This document shows positions 8,789-17,709 of a stretch of 64,000 bases of DNA, in pieces. Every line of letters begins with the position of its first letter. Position 1 is the first letter of the stretch. The DNA comes from Chryseobacterium sp. CY350 (lineage in GTDB: Bacteria; Bacteroidota; Bacteroidia; Flavobacteriales; Weeksellaceae): NCBI RefSeq assembly GCF_027945075.1, contig NZ_CP116034.1, positions 2,976,001-3,040,000 on the forward strand, written 5' to 3'. Both the position numbers and the translations under genes were made by a program. The notes under the pieces are model-generated. The model saw only the letters and a program-made list of their open reading frames with translations, ran no database searches and had not been told where the DNA came from.

Positions 8789-9799
8789 TCAGTTTTTGTA
8801 GTTATAATATGCAAGGAGAATCGAAAAATTAGATAAAAGAAAATAATTATAAACTTTTGCCAATTTGTTATATTGTGAGATTACCGTTTTTTTTTCTAAT
8901 TCAGAAAAAGATTCTGTTAGTCTTTTTTGTTGTCTTAAATTTTCTTCGGGGCTCATTTGCTTTTTAAAATGATGATAAACTTTAACAGCATTCACAAGAT
9001 TTTTATAAGCGGTAAACTCAAAAATATTTTTGCGTGTATCGTAAATTCCTTTTTCCTGAAAAATTTTTCTCAGTAAGCAATCAGTTCTTATAATATCAAT
9101 TTTTTTCACAGATAAACTTTTTGCCGATGATTCTGAATGAATAAAATGCGTGTAAACCGCATCGCAACTTCCGATAAATTTTGCTTTTTCAAACAACAAT
9201 CTCTCAACGATCTCGTCGGCATTAAGTAATGGCTCGGTGAAAGCAAAAGAATGAGCCTTAAATATATTTTTGCGATATAAACCTCTGATATGGCAGTCAT
9301 ATTTTCCTACTGTATCGCGGAAGATTTGCTCACCGGGATATTTTTTAAACTTAAAATCCAGAGTTTCTGACAAGTAGATGTTATGGATGTTTTTGATCTT
9401 GCCGTCGGTGAATTTTGTAACAACCATTGGGCTTACAATATCTAGTTCCGGATGGCTGACAAAAGTATCGTAGCATTTTTCTATGGTGTCTCTATCAATA
9501 AGATCATCATGATCAAAAAGAAAAATAAAATCACCCGATGCTTTTTCCTGCCCAAAAGCTTTCGAATATTGTGCATATTTTTGGTTCTCTTTTGTAAAAA
9601 TCTTAATTCTGGAATCCTGTTTTGCGAAATACTCAAGATCTTTCAAAGTTGAGTCTGTAGATCCGTCATTTACGCATATAAATTCTATATTTCTGTAGGT
9701 TTGGTTTAACAGACAATTCATGGAAGTCTTTACAAAATCGCCCAATTCTACGGAATTATAATAAGTAGTAATGATGGAAATCAGAGGGTGTGCATGCAT
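8789..9799 (-). CDS. Glycosyltransferase family 2
   Basis: The protein has 336 residues. It shows LISIITTYYNSVELG, nucleotide-binding VNDGSTDSTLKD (about 43-54) and metal-binding LFDHDDLID (about 94-102). The ATG at 9799 fits the family N terminus. A near-match -7 box (TAAAATTG, minus strand, 9814-9807) lies just upstream, so it may have its own promoter; the next upstream gene is 73 bp away. The 3' end meets the convergent GT2 gene with a 4-bp gap. Confidence 0.92.
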   Translation of the reverse strand: MHAHPLISIITTYYNSVELGDFVKTSMNCLLNQTYRNIEFICVNDGSTDSTLKDLEYFAKQDSRIKIFTKENQKYAQYSKAFGQEKASGDFIFLFDHDDLIDRDTIEKCYDTFVSHPELDIVSPMVVTKFTDGKIKNIHNIYLSETLDFKFKKYPGEQIFRDTVGKYDCHIRGLYRKNIFKAHSFAFTEPLLNADEIVERLLFEKAKFIGSCDAVYTHFIHSESSAKSLSVKKIDIIRTDCLLRKIFQEKGIYDTRKNIFEFTAYKNLVNAVKVYHHFKKQMSPEENLRQQKRLTESFSELEKKTVISQYNKLAKVYNYFLLSNFSILLAYYNYKN

Positions 9800-9872
9800 A
9801 TATCTGCAATTTTATAGGTTGTTAAAAGTCAAATTTGATTTTGATTGAGCCTTTTTAAACTGATTATTAGTA

Positions 9873-10559
9873 TTATAATGGAGAATAGTATTTTTTCAAA
9901 ATATTCTGAAGATAATTTTCTTTGTTATCAAGATGATTTTTAGTGAAATAATTTTCAATATCAGGAATTGTTATGTCATATCCCGAGCCACTTTTAATTA
10001 AGTTGATATTTACTTTTTTATTAAAAAATCTTTCTATGATTTCTAAAATCTCAATAATGGAGTAATTTTTAATATAAGCTAAATTGATAATTTTATTTAA
10101 CGGTTTTTCATCGGCCAACTCTAAAGTGATGTTTCTAATATCTTCAGCATCAATTAAATTACGTGTTGCTTTAGTGTGTACATTGATTGTCTCATCATTT
10201 TTCACTGCATTTATAATATAATTTACCAAAAGATTAGGATTACCACCTTTTCCGACTGCATTGCTTACCCTCAAAATCAAAAATTTTTTACACAGGTCTT
10301 TAATCTTTTGTTCCATTTTTAGCTTGTGTAGTACATAATTGCTTCCTGTTTTGGAAGAATCGTAAATGCTGCACGTAGAAAAATATATAAAAATTTTATC
10401 AGGATTGGCGCTAATCGTCTCTTGAATAAGATTTTCTTCCCTACTAAATTCTTCCGGTCTTATTTCTAACGAGTTTGAAACACCGGATGCAAAGAAAATG
10501 GTATTTTCTCTGTCATAGCCTGCAAATAATGATGCAATAAGGCCTCTGCCAATTATCAT
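9873..10559 (-). CDS. Short NAD(P)-dependent epimerase/dehydratase-like protein (extended SDR)
   Basis: The protein has 228 residues, clearly shorter than the usual 290-350 of nucleotide-sugar epimerases and reductases. It starts directly at the Rossmann glycine loop MIIGRGLIAS and keeps a strand ending FSTCSIYD with the SDR Tyr-x3-Lys pair in SNYVLHKLKME. The C-terminal half has the substrate-domain pattern VKNDETINVHTKATRNLID. The catalytic Tyr and Lys are present, so it may be an active compact sugar-nucleotide reductase or epimerase; a non-catalytic role cannot be excluded. It sits between GT genes, 94 bp after the GT4 above it. The product sugar is unknown. Confidence 0.72.
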   Translation of the reverse strand: MIIGRGLIASLFAGYDRENTIFFASGVSNSLEIRPEEFSREENLIQETISANPDKIFIYFSTCSIYDSSKTGSNYVLHKLKMEQKIKDLCKKFLILRVSNAVGKGGNPNLLVNYIINAVKNDETINVHTKATRNLIDAEDIRNITLELADEKPLNKIINLAYIKNYSIIEILEIIERFFNKKVNINLIKSGSGYDITIPDIENYFTKNHLDNKENYLQNILKKYYSPL

Positions 10560-10653
10560 AGAATGAAGTATTTAATTATATTTAATTTTCAAAAAAAGGA
10601 TATCTGCGGAAAAATCAGTCAGTATTTACATTTGATTTTTTAGCGTATTAAAA

Positions 10654-11769
10654 CTACAAATCATAATGTTTTAAAATTTTAATAAAATTCTGCACCATTA
10701 TATCATTATCCATCGTCTTCAGGTAATCCTTCTTTGTGTTTTTAGAAAATTCTGTGAGTTTTTTCCTGTTATCATAAAGATCGATAATTGCCTCAACTAA
10801 GCTTTCTACTGTTCTTTCTATAAATACACCATTTACTCCTTCTGTTAAAAAGGAAAGAGGCAAACCAACTTTTGTAGAAATAACCGGTATAGAAGATAAG
10901 CATGCTTCAGCATACATTGAAGGTCCGGAATCTGCATCGGAGGCTATCACGATACAATCTACATCAGAATAAAAATTGTAAAGATCTTCGTATGGTCCTG
11001 AGAATTTGGTTTTCAGGCGTACATCACGTCCTGTTTGTTTTACTATTTCTATGGCGGGCTCAATGATGGTTCTGAATCCTTTCATTTCTCGGTCGGGAGT
11101 TCCGGTCCACCCGACAGTTAACGATTCTTTTTCTCCTACATTTTTATTTTCGATAAAATTTTCCTGACCGTAAATACCGTATACGAAATCAACTTTATCC
11201 GTTAACCTTTTGTAATCATTTAATAGATTACCGCCGCCGACAATAATATGCTGATAAGATTTTAAATATTCATCATAAAAATCTTTTCTTGACAAAAGAC
11301 TTCTGTCTTTTTTCTTTTTAATATCGAAAGTAGGGCCGTCGTGCGGGAATTTATCAGTAAAAAGACCTACAATTTTTAATGGAGCCTGAAAAGGAAAATG
11401 TGCAGTATACTGAAAATAAAAAGCCATTTCTGTAATAACATCAAAATTTTTGATTGTAGATTTACTTTTTGATAAGTCTTCATTATACAGATAAACTGGC
11501 GAAACTTTGAATAAAGGATAAAAATAGTTGTGATTGTCTGAGATTTGATAAACCTTCTCAGTAATCCCTAAATGAAATCTTATCTTATTTAAAATGTTAT
11601 AGATACTTTCTTTTAAACCGAAATAGATATTATTGGGTTTTATTGCAAAATCCTGTTGATAAGCAATAAAACAATTGTATTCTTTTTGTAGATAAGGAAC
11701 CCATGTCTTTATCATAAATTCATAAGCCCAATCTGGCTTATCGGCAATGAATAAAATATTTTTTTTCAA
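10654..11769 (-). CDS. Glycosyltransferase, GT4-like
   Basis: The protein has 371 residues. The N-terminal domain begins MKKNILFIADKPDWAYEFM, without the usual GG acceptor loop. The donor domain is recognisable from LTVGWTGTPDREMKGF and the retaining motif region SDADSGPSMYAEACLSS, followed by the typical IPVISTKVGLP and GVNGVFIE strands. It is therefore a divergent GT4 enzyme with a variant N-terminal acceptor domain. It is 11 bp downstream of the atypical GT-A gene and is likely in the same transcript as the genes from 23148 down. Confidence 0.82.
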   Translation of the reverse strand: MKKNILFIADKPDWAYEFMIKTWVPYLQKEYNCFIAYQQDFAIKPNNIYFGLKESIYNILNKIRFHLGITEKVYQISDNHNYFYPLFKVSPVYLYNEDLSKSKSTIKNFDVITEMAFYFQYTAHFPFQAPLKIVGLFTDKFPHDGPTFDIKKKKDRSLLSRKDFYDEYLKSYQHIIVGGGNLLNDYKRLTDKVDFVYGIYGQENFIENKNVGEKESLTVGWTGTPDREMKGFRTIIEPAIEIVKQTGRDVRLKTKFSGPYEDLYNFYSDVDCIVIASDADSGPSMYAEACLSSIPVISTKVGLPLSFLTEGVNGVFIERTVESLVEAIIDLYDNRKKLTEFSKNTKKDYLKTMDNDIMVQNFIKILKHYDL

Positions 11770-11780
11770 TTCTCGGTGTT

Positions 11781-12638
11781 TTATACTTTGTAATAATTTT
11801 TTACACTTTTGTGTCCGATGTGGAGAATTATTTCGTCACCACAACCTTCGTCCCCATCACAGACGCAAAACTGTTTTGGTAGAACATAAGGATAAAGACC
11901 TGTTTTCCATGCAGATTTCCACATAACAATTGATGCTCTGGATGGATCTTTTTGCATAATCTCTGCGCAATTTTGAAAAAATGCTGTACCATCCATATTG
12001 TTTTTCCAGATGGTCATCGGGCTTTGATTATACGAGTAACCGTTACCCATACTTTCATCAGCTATATTTTGAGTGTCTTTGGAAATTCTCATATCTAAAT
12101 TGAAAATTTGCCGGACATTCTGTGCAGAACAAAATCCAAACTTTTGAGTGAGGAAAACAAGAGAATAAATATTTTCATTGACAAAAAGCATATCGCTGTC
12201 TAGCGCACACGTAAAATCTGCTGTAGCTTGAGATAAAGCCAGAAATTTAAAATAATCTACAGTTCTGTATCCATATCGCGGATGCGTGGAATCTTTTACA
12301 GGCGAGGTTACTTTTTTTATCGTTATACCTTCAGTTTCTTTCCATTCAAAATCTGTATAGACGGTTATCCTGGCTTTGGGAAAGAATTTTTTTATGCCGC
12401 TCAAGGAAGGTTCCAATCGGTTGCTGTAATCAAGGTCAGAACCTCCGCCGTTAATTCTCTTTTCTCCAAATTCTGTAAAAACAAATTCAATATCCAGTTG
12501 ATTGACAAATTCTAAGATTTCATGGTCAATATTTCTATGGAGGATCAAATTTTTACTTCTGGTATCCGGAACGTATTTTATTTTGCCCGTAAGAAGCTGC
12601 CAAGCAACTTGCAGACGGTATAGTAAAGTACCAATCAT
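11781..12638 (-). CDS. Putative GT-A glycosyltransferase of uncertain family
   Basis: The protein has 285 residues. It lacks the GT2 N-terminal signature but has the strand ARITVYTDFEW and then ADFTCALDSDMLFV with a DxD motif at D147 and D149, the metal-binding loop of GT-A enzymes such as GT8-like families. Near the C terminus are CVCDGDEGCGDEIILHIGH, an unusual Cys- and acidic-rich segment, and a final His that could complete the metal site. Its start overlaps the stop of the following GT2 upstream neighbour by 4 bp (ATGA). The family was not identified with certainty; a glycosyltransferase role rests on DxD plus context. Confidence 0.6.
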   Translation of the reverse strand: MIGTLLYRLQVAWQLLTGKIKYVPDTRSKNLILHRNIDHEILEFVNQLDIEFVFTEFGEKRINGGGSDLDYSNRLEPSLSGIKKFFPKARITVYTDFEWKETEGITIKKVTSPVKDSTHPRYGYRTVDYFKFLALSQATADFTCALDSDMLFVNENIYSLVFLTQKFGFCSAQNVRQIFNLDMRISKDTQNIADESMGNGYSYNQSPMTIWKNNMDGTAFFQNCAEIMQKDPSRASIVMWKSAWKTGLYPYVLPKQFCVCDGDEGCGDEIILHIGHKSVKNYYKV

Positions 12639-13498
12639 TTGAGTTTTTTTAAAATGAAATCAAAGATAACGTCTTTATTTTTAATACTTAGTAAACGTTT
12701 CAGTATAGAATTCTGTTTAGATAAGTTTTCAAAATACCAGTAATTTTTAAAGGCTTCTTTTCTCTCATCAAAATTCAGACGGTCATCATTCACTGTTTCT
12801 AAATATGCTAATGCACTCCCTTTTGGATTATTTTCCGATAATTTCCTAAAGTTTGACGACAGCCCATCTTCCAGATATTCACCTTTTACAATAGAGTGAT
12901 TTACATAAATATTTTTGTAAACACGGTCTATTCTTTTGTAGATAACTGATTCTTTAATAAATTTTTCCCCTGCAAAATAAGGAAAAGGATATTGTTTTAA
13001 AATGTCGGTCTTAAATAAATAATCAAATTCACCTGTGACTCCGTACTCATTTTTTAGTGTAATCGAGTTTGAAATGATTTGGTTAAATTCAATTTTTTTA
13101 TTTGTCTTCGTCTTTTTTTCGTTATCTGAATATCTTGGAAAGCAGACTGCAGCAATATTCTGATTTTTTAAAAAAGAGGGAAGTATCTCCCAAATGATAT
13201 CGGATGAATTTTCGATCATTTCGTCATCGCTGTCTATGATCAGAAAAAAGTCATTCAATGTTTGTTTTACTGCCGTATTGATCGCAATATGTTTGCCTTG
13301 ATTTTGCTGATATATATAAGTTATAGGGAAATCGCTTTTTTCTTGTAATGCTTTTATTGTATCTTTTGTATCATCTCTTGATCCGTCATCTACAATAAGC
13401 CACTCAAAGTTCCTTACACTTTGTTTCTGCAGACTACGATATAAGTTAGGAAGCAGATGGGCGCGGTTAAAAGTGGGTGTAAAGATGGTAAGATTCAT
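12635..13498 (-). CDS. Glycosyltransferase family 2
   Basis: The protein has 287 residues. It has LTIFTPTFNRAHLLPNL, nucleotide-binding VDDGSRDDT (about 36-44) and metal-binding IIDSDDEMI (about 87-95). The N terminus is very close in pattern to that of the GT2 at 1951-2847 (both TFNRAH/SYNRAH and QKQ), which suggests related specificities or an old duplication. It overlaps both neighbours by 4 bp (start in the stop of 13495, stop in the start of 11781), so the three genes are translationally coupled. Confidence 0.92.
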   Translation of the reverse strand: MNLTIFTPTFNRAHLLPNLYRSLQKQSVRNFEWLIVDDGSRDDTKDTIKALQEKSDFPITYIYQQNQGKHIAINTAVKQTLNDFFLIIDSDDEMIENSSDIIWEILPSFLKNQNIAAVCFPRYSDNEKKTKTNKKIEFNQIISNSITLKNEYGVTGEFDYLFKTDILKQYPFPYFAGEKFIKESVIYKRIDRVYKNIYVNHSIVKGEYLEDGLSSNFRKLSENNPKGSALAYLETVNDDRLNFDERKEAFKNYWYFENLSKQNSILKRLLSIKNKDVIFDFILKKLK

Positions 13499-14526
13499 AA
13501 AAAAGTATCTGTTTTTGGTAATGGAATAGCAATATAGTCATCTATTTCAAGAATATTCTTAATCCAGTTTTCGAAACTGTACATTTTTACAATATTTTCA
13601 GGAATTGTTTGATAAGGCTTTTGCATGAATTCCGCTAATCCGTCGAAGTTCTCAAAATCTGTGATAAAAACATTGTCTGGATGGTAGAAGTTATAATTTT
13701 TAATCGAATGATTATTGGTTATAATTTTCTTTTTAAAGTTTAAAGCTTCAAAAAAACGGAAGGACAAACCATTGTGTACTTCTAATTTAATATCTATAAG
13801 TACCGTAGCAGCGATAATTTCCTTAAGGTACATTTTATAAGGAATATGAGCTTTAATAATCTGAATTTCTTTATTTTCTGAGAGCTCATTACTGTCGATC
13901 AAAAAGATTTTATTCTTAAATTTATTTACTTCTGAATTTCTCAACAAGTTACATAACTTTTGGTAACGGGTAGCTTTCCAAACACCTAGATAGTACATGA
14001 AAATTGAATTACTTTTTTTATATGAAATATTGAAATGATAGTTAGTTGTAAATGCTAAATTGTCTGCTCTATATTGTAAATCAGCTGGATCAAATACAAA
14101 AATCTTATGTAGATAATTTTTATAATGTAAAATTTTCTCACTTACTGATAAGCTATCATACTGATATGTAATAGTTTTATTAGATTTTTTGCTTAAATAG
14201 TTAATAAGAAATTCTGGGAGTCTGTCTGCTCTGAAGATGATGCAGTAATCAAAGACGTTAGTAAATCGTTTTTCAAAATTATGTATACATTTCTCACAAA
14301 ATGAATTGTATTGTTCTTGTTTTAGCGATTCAATGTAATTTTTATTTCGCAGTATGTTTCGGTGATATATATTTTTCAGCTTATTTTTAAAAGAATACTT
14401 GAAGGGCTGATCCCAAGATTCAAAAAAATTTCCTATAGTATAAGGAAGTTGAGAAATATGTTCAACAAAGACTTCATTGAAATTCATATTTTGTTCGACA
14501 ATCAGTATTGATTTTTTTTCAATCAT
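13495..14526 (-). CDS. Putative GT-B-like glycan biosynthesis protein of uncertain family
   Basis: The protein has 343 residues. No standard GT4 motif is present. The C-terminal third reads VHNGLSFRFFEALNFKKKIITNN followed by YNFYHPDNVFI; this LSFRxxEALxxxKKIIT pattern resembles CgeB- and WaaS-like lipopolysaccharide proteins, where the FEAL segment takes the position of the GT4 retaining motif. The N-terminal part is Lys/Asn/Tyr-rich without clear landmarks. Its placement inside a coupled run of glycosyltransferases, overlapping one by 4 bp, supports a glycosyltransferase role, but donor and linkage are unknown. Confidence 0.55.
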   Translation of the reverse strand: MIEKKSILIVEQNMNFNEVFVEHISQLPYTIGNFFESWDQPFKYSFKNKLKNIYHRNILRNKNYIESLKQEQYNSFCEKCIHNFEKRFTNVFDYCIIFRADRLPEFLINYLSKKSNKTITYQYDSLSVSEKILHYKNYLHKIFVFDPADLQYRADNLAFTTNYHFNISYKKSNSIFMYYLGVWKATRYQKLCNLLRNSEVNKFKNKIFLIDSNELSENKEIQIIKAHIPYKMYLKEIIAATVLIDIKLEVHNGLSFRFFEALNFKKKIITNNHSIKNYNFYHPDNVFITDFENFDGLAEFMQKPYQTIPENIVKMYSFENWIKNILEIDDYIAIPLPKTDTFL

Positions 14527-14535
14527 ACAAAAAAA

Positions 14536-15672
14536 TTATTTGGAGGAATTTACGCCAGAAAGTAACTTTGACATATATTTTCCCCATATTTTCCAATTCA
14601 GCTCGCTGTCATACTTTTCCCTTGACGCAACTGACATTTTTTCTATTTTATTTCTACTAATTAATAGAGGCTCTATTGCATCGGCATAATCTTTTGCTAA
14701 AGCATTTTCAGGAAGTAAAACACCCGTTTTTCCATCTTCCACATGTGCGCTGACTCCTCCTGTGTCAGTAGAAATCACAGGAAGTCCGTATCCTGCGGCT
14801 TCGCAAAAAGCGATCGGAGTACAGTCAGCCTGAGTAGGCACAAAAAGGAAATGAGAATTCTGCAGGTGCTCTTGAATTTTTAGTAACTCTTCAGGATTGT
14901 TTTTATTTAGAAAAGGAATAATATGTACCCACTCTTCGTCCAAATCGGGATCGCATCCTATAATCTGGAGTTTTACATTATACCCTTTTTCTTTAAGAAT
15001 TTTCACGGTTTCAAAGGCAAGATTTCCTCTTTTTCTGATCCAGTCTACGGCAAGAAATAAAAATGTAATTTCATTTTTTAAATCTTTAGAAAAATACCAA
15101 TTTTCCGGAACGTTTAGATTAGCACCAAATTTCAGGACGTGTACTTTTTCTCTTTCAATTCCATAATAATTAATGGCATATTCTGCTGCCCATTCTGAAG
15201 AAAATATATTTATCGCAGCTTTTTGCAGTATTTTTTTCTCAATCCACAGCGTTTCTTTTTTTGATAACCAACCGAAACCAGAGTAGTAGGGATAGTAGTT
15301 TAAGAGCTGACCCACATTTGCATCATTTAGATAAATAATGGGTGTTTTCGTATCGGTTAAAGCAAAATCATTAATAGCAGTCGGAGCAAAAATAATATCA
15401 AAATTTTTATTTTTTAAATATTTGTCAATCTTTTTGGAAACTATTCTGGCTCTGAAAAAATTGATATGTTGATTATATCCGCGCTGAAATATCTTATGAT
15501 ACCAATCTTCCAAGTTCTTATATCGCTTTTCTTCACTTTCAGAAAGAGTTAGTTTAGGAATCCATTCAATTTCGTGACCGAGCTGAGACATTTGTTCAAA
15601 CATTTGGTACATCGTACCAGACCAGTTTCGTCTGTCATCTAATTTCATGGAACTGTAAAAACCTATTTTCAT
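14536..15672 (-). CDS. Glycosyltransferase family 4
   Basis: The protein has 378 residues. It starts MKIGFYSSMKLDDRRNWSGT, with a GT4 acceptor loop variant, and has NIFSSEWAAEYAI and VLKFGANL at the domain junction. The donor domain shows ITFLFLAVDWIRKRGNLAF and the retaining region VPTQADCTPIAFCEAAGYG followed by LPVISTDTGG. These match retaining GT4 enzymes. It is 9 bp upstream of the atypical gene at 13495 and 2 bp downstream of the membrane protein gene, inside one dense operon. Confidence 0.92.
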   Translation of the reverse strand: MKIGFYSSMKLDDRRNWSGTMYQMFEQMSQLGHEIEWIPKLTLSESEEKRYKNLEDWYHKIFQRGYNQHINFFRARIVSKKIDKYLKNKNFDIIFAPTAINDFALTDTKTPIIYLNDANVGQLLNYYPYYSGFGWLSKKETLWIEKKILQKAAINIFSSEWAAEYAINYYGIEREKVHVLKFGANLNVPENWYFSKDLKNEITFLFLAVDWIRKRGNLAFETVKILKEKGYNVKLQIIGCDPDLDEEWVHIIPFLNKNNPEELLKIQEHLQNSHFLFVPTQADCTPIAFCEAAGYGLPVISTDTGGVSAHVEDGKTGVLLPENALAKDYADAIEPLLISRNKIEKMSVASREKYDSELNWKIWGKYMSKLLSGVNSSK

Positions 15673-15674
15673 GG

Positions 15675-16784
15675 TTATTTCTTTTCAGAATTAAAAAATA
15701 AATATAAGGAATCTTTAAAAAAATACACAATAACAATAATTCCTAGCAACTCATACTGAAATGTAAACCGTGCCTGGATCGAGGGAAATAAACAAAATCT
15801 GATAACGAATGTAATGATTGCAACTAGAGCAACGAGCAATGCTGGTTGAGTGAAAATATCTTTTAATCTTCCTTTAACAATAACGATTAATCCCAGAAGG
15901 TACATCAGAGGATAGATAAAGTATGGAATCTCAGGAATCACTCTTTTAAATATATCGATAAAAGATATTGTTTTTGGTTGTGACAGCGGGAAACTGAGAT
16001 GTTCTACAAAAGTGTGAAAATACAATACTCTATATCCTGCATTATTATATAATAAATTAATTATAATATAGAAGAATACTGATATGAAGATACTGAAAAC
16101 TGAAACCTTAAAATCTTCTTTTTTAATGATGTTCCGTACTAAGGTCAAGCCGAATAATAATGCAATAAAGATGATATTATCTGTTCTACAAATGATGCTG
16201 AAGAAAACTGATATATAAATAGGCCAATTCTTTCGAGAAAAGTAAGCGATGACCACCAAAATTATAGAGAATGCTGCTAACGTATCTGGGCTTGATGTGA
16301 TAAATTCTTTAAAATCAGGTTTTAGCATCACGAACAGACCTACTATAAAGGAAAAGAAGATGTTTTTCGTCATTGCAAGACAAAAAAAATAGATAGCAAT
16401 TACAGAACAGAGTGCATAGAATAATGAAGCTAAATAAACGGAATAAACCGCATCAACACCAAAAGCATGAAAAATTTGAATAGTTTTGATGTATATTATG
16501 CGAATATCATAAAAAGCGTATTGCTCTTCATAAGCTTGGTTATTGTTGAAAACATCTCTGCCATATTGAGTTTTAGGTGTAATTTGATCTTCATAATCGA
16601 TATACGGAGAATCTCGGAAAGCCTTTATCATTTCCTTACGCGAAGTGTCAGGATTATCAGCGTCATTGAAGATAGCACCGCAATAAAATACAACATCCCA
16701 ATTATAATGAGTAGTCTGTATCTTGCATCCTATTGCCAACAATAGAATAGGAAATAGCCATTTTAATATTATTTTATATTTCAT
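15675..16784 (-). CDS. Polytopic membrane protein, possible GT-C glycosyltransferase or polymerase
   Basis: The protein has 369 residues and about eight to ten hydrophobic segments spread along the chain (for example YLASLFYALCSVIAIYFFC, FSIFISVFFYIIINLLY and YPLMYLLGLIVIVKG). A hydrophilic loop follows the first segment (about 25-90), containing GCKIQTTHYNWD and acidic residues, as found in the first periplasmic loop of GT-C enzymes that use polyprenyl-phosphate sugars. It could alternatively be a Wzy-like polymerase; no family signature decides this. It is embedded among glycosyltransferase genes, 2 bp from the GT4. Confidence 0.55.
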   Translation of the reverse strand: MKYKIILKWLFPILLLAIGCKIQTTHYNWDVVFYCGAIFNDADNPDTSRKEMIKAFRDSPYIDYEDQITPKTQYGRDVFNNNQAYEEQYAFYDIRIIYIKTIQIFHAFGVDAVYSVYLASLFYALCSVIAIYFFCLAMTKNIFFSFIVGLFVMLKPDFKEFITSSPDTLAAFSIILVVIAYFSRKNWPIYISVFFSIICRTDNIIFIALLFGLTLVRNIIKKEDFKVSVFSIFISVFFYIIINLLYNNAGYRVLYFHTFVEHLSFPLSQPKTISFIDIFKRVIPEIPYFIYPLMYLLGLIVIVKGRLKDIFTQPALLVALVAIITFVIRFCLFPSIQARFTFQYELLGIIVIVYFFKDSLYLFFNSEKK

Positions 16785-16859
16785 TTTTTTTCAAACGATA
16801 CATTATGATATCTTCTTTTATTGTAATCCTGTAAATATATGGTAACTTTAAATTTTTAA

Positions 16860-17663
16860 TCAAACAATTTTTTCTATTTCCCAATCCGGGTGAAGTTGTA
16901 TGGCAATACTATCTTCATAAAAAGTAGCACCAAAATTAGGTGCAATCACTCTACTTTCTTTTTTTAAAAATTTTGAAATATAACCGCCCCAATATGAGAA
17001 AGTAGAGTTGGTAACAATTAAGTTGTTGGCGCCGCTGATAGCAATGAAGTCATCGATTGGTTGATTGTTTGACAGAAACTGTATCTCAGTAGAATTATTT
17101 ATAAATGAAAGCTCCTGTTGACACCATGAAATATCATCACTTATAATTAAAATAGGTACTGCAGAAAATGAAGGGTTTTTATCAAGCACTTTTTTAACAT
17201 ATCCTACCTGATCAAATTGTGAAGGAGAAATTTTTTTGCCAGAGTAAAAGTCACCTCTTCTGATGTTAATGACCGTTTTTTTCTCTGAATGTGAACTGTG
17301 GAAAATATCTTCTCTCACTATATATTTTTCAATAAAACTATTGAGCTCCTCAAGCGTGAAATCTTGCCCGAAATTTTGATAATAGGACGAAAAATAGTCA
17401 TGATTATCATAAATTTTAAAATCTTCAGAATGAACAATAAATTCTTTGAGGAGAGGGAAAAAGTTTAGCCAATAATCCATCGTTTCAGTATGAAGAATAT
17501 AAACTTCCTGGCCTTTTTCTCTCATTCTGTAACAATGTAAATAGAAATAGAGCAAATTGCCAAAGCGTAATTGTATTGGTATGTGAATGATATTTTTTTG
17601 CTTTTTACCTAATAAAAAAGAAAATATCTTTTTAAGGCTTCTGCGTATTTTTTTTCTTATCAT
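16860..17663 (-). CDS. GT11-like alpha-1,2-fucosyltransferase family protein
   Basis: The protein has 267 residues, near the GT11 length. It carries the GT11 HxRRxD-like motif as VINIRRGDFY (R135, R136, D138) and the late motif TNSTFSYWGGYIS (about 218-230), equivalent to NSTFSWW in bacterial alpha-1,2-fucosyltransferases. These enzymes use GDP-fucose and belong to the GT-B fold. The first His of motif I is replaced by Asn (INIRR), and the N-terminal GGFGNQ-type motif is degenerate (RFGNLL at about 33-38). No GDP-fucose synthesis genes (gmd, fcl) are in the window, so the donor must be made elsewhere or differ. Confidence 0.75.
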   Translation of the reverse strand: MIRKKIRRSLKKIFSFLLGKKQKNIIHIPIQLRFGNLLYFYLHCYRMREKGQEVYILHTETMDYWLNFFPLLKEFIVHSEDFKIYDNHDYFSSYYQNFGQDFTLEELNSFIEKYIVREDIFHSSHSEKKTVINIRRGDFYSGKKISPSQFDQVGYVKKVLDKNPSFSAVPILIISDDISWCQQELSFINNSTEIQFLSNNQPIDDFIAISGANNLIVTNSTFSYWGGYISKFLKKESRVIAPNFGATFYEDSIAIQLHPDWEIEKIV

Positions 17664-17709
17664 GTGTTTATTTGTGTGTGTATTTTAATTTTAAATTAAA
17701 AGATTTAAT

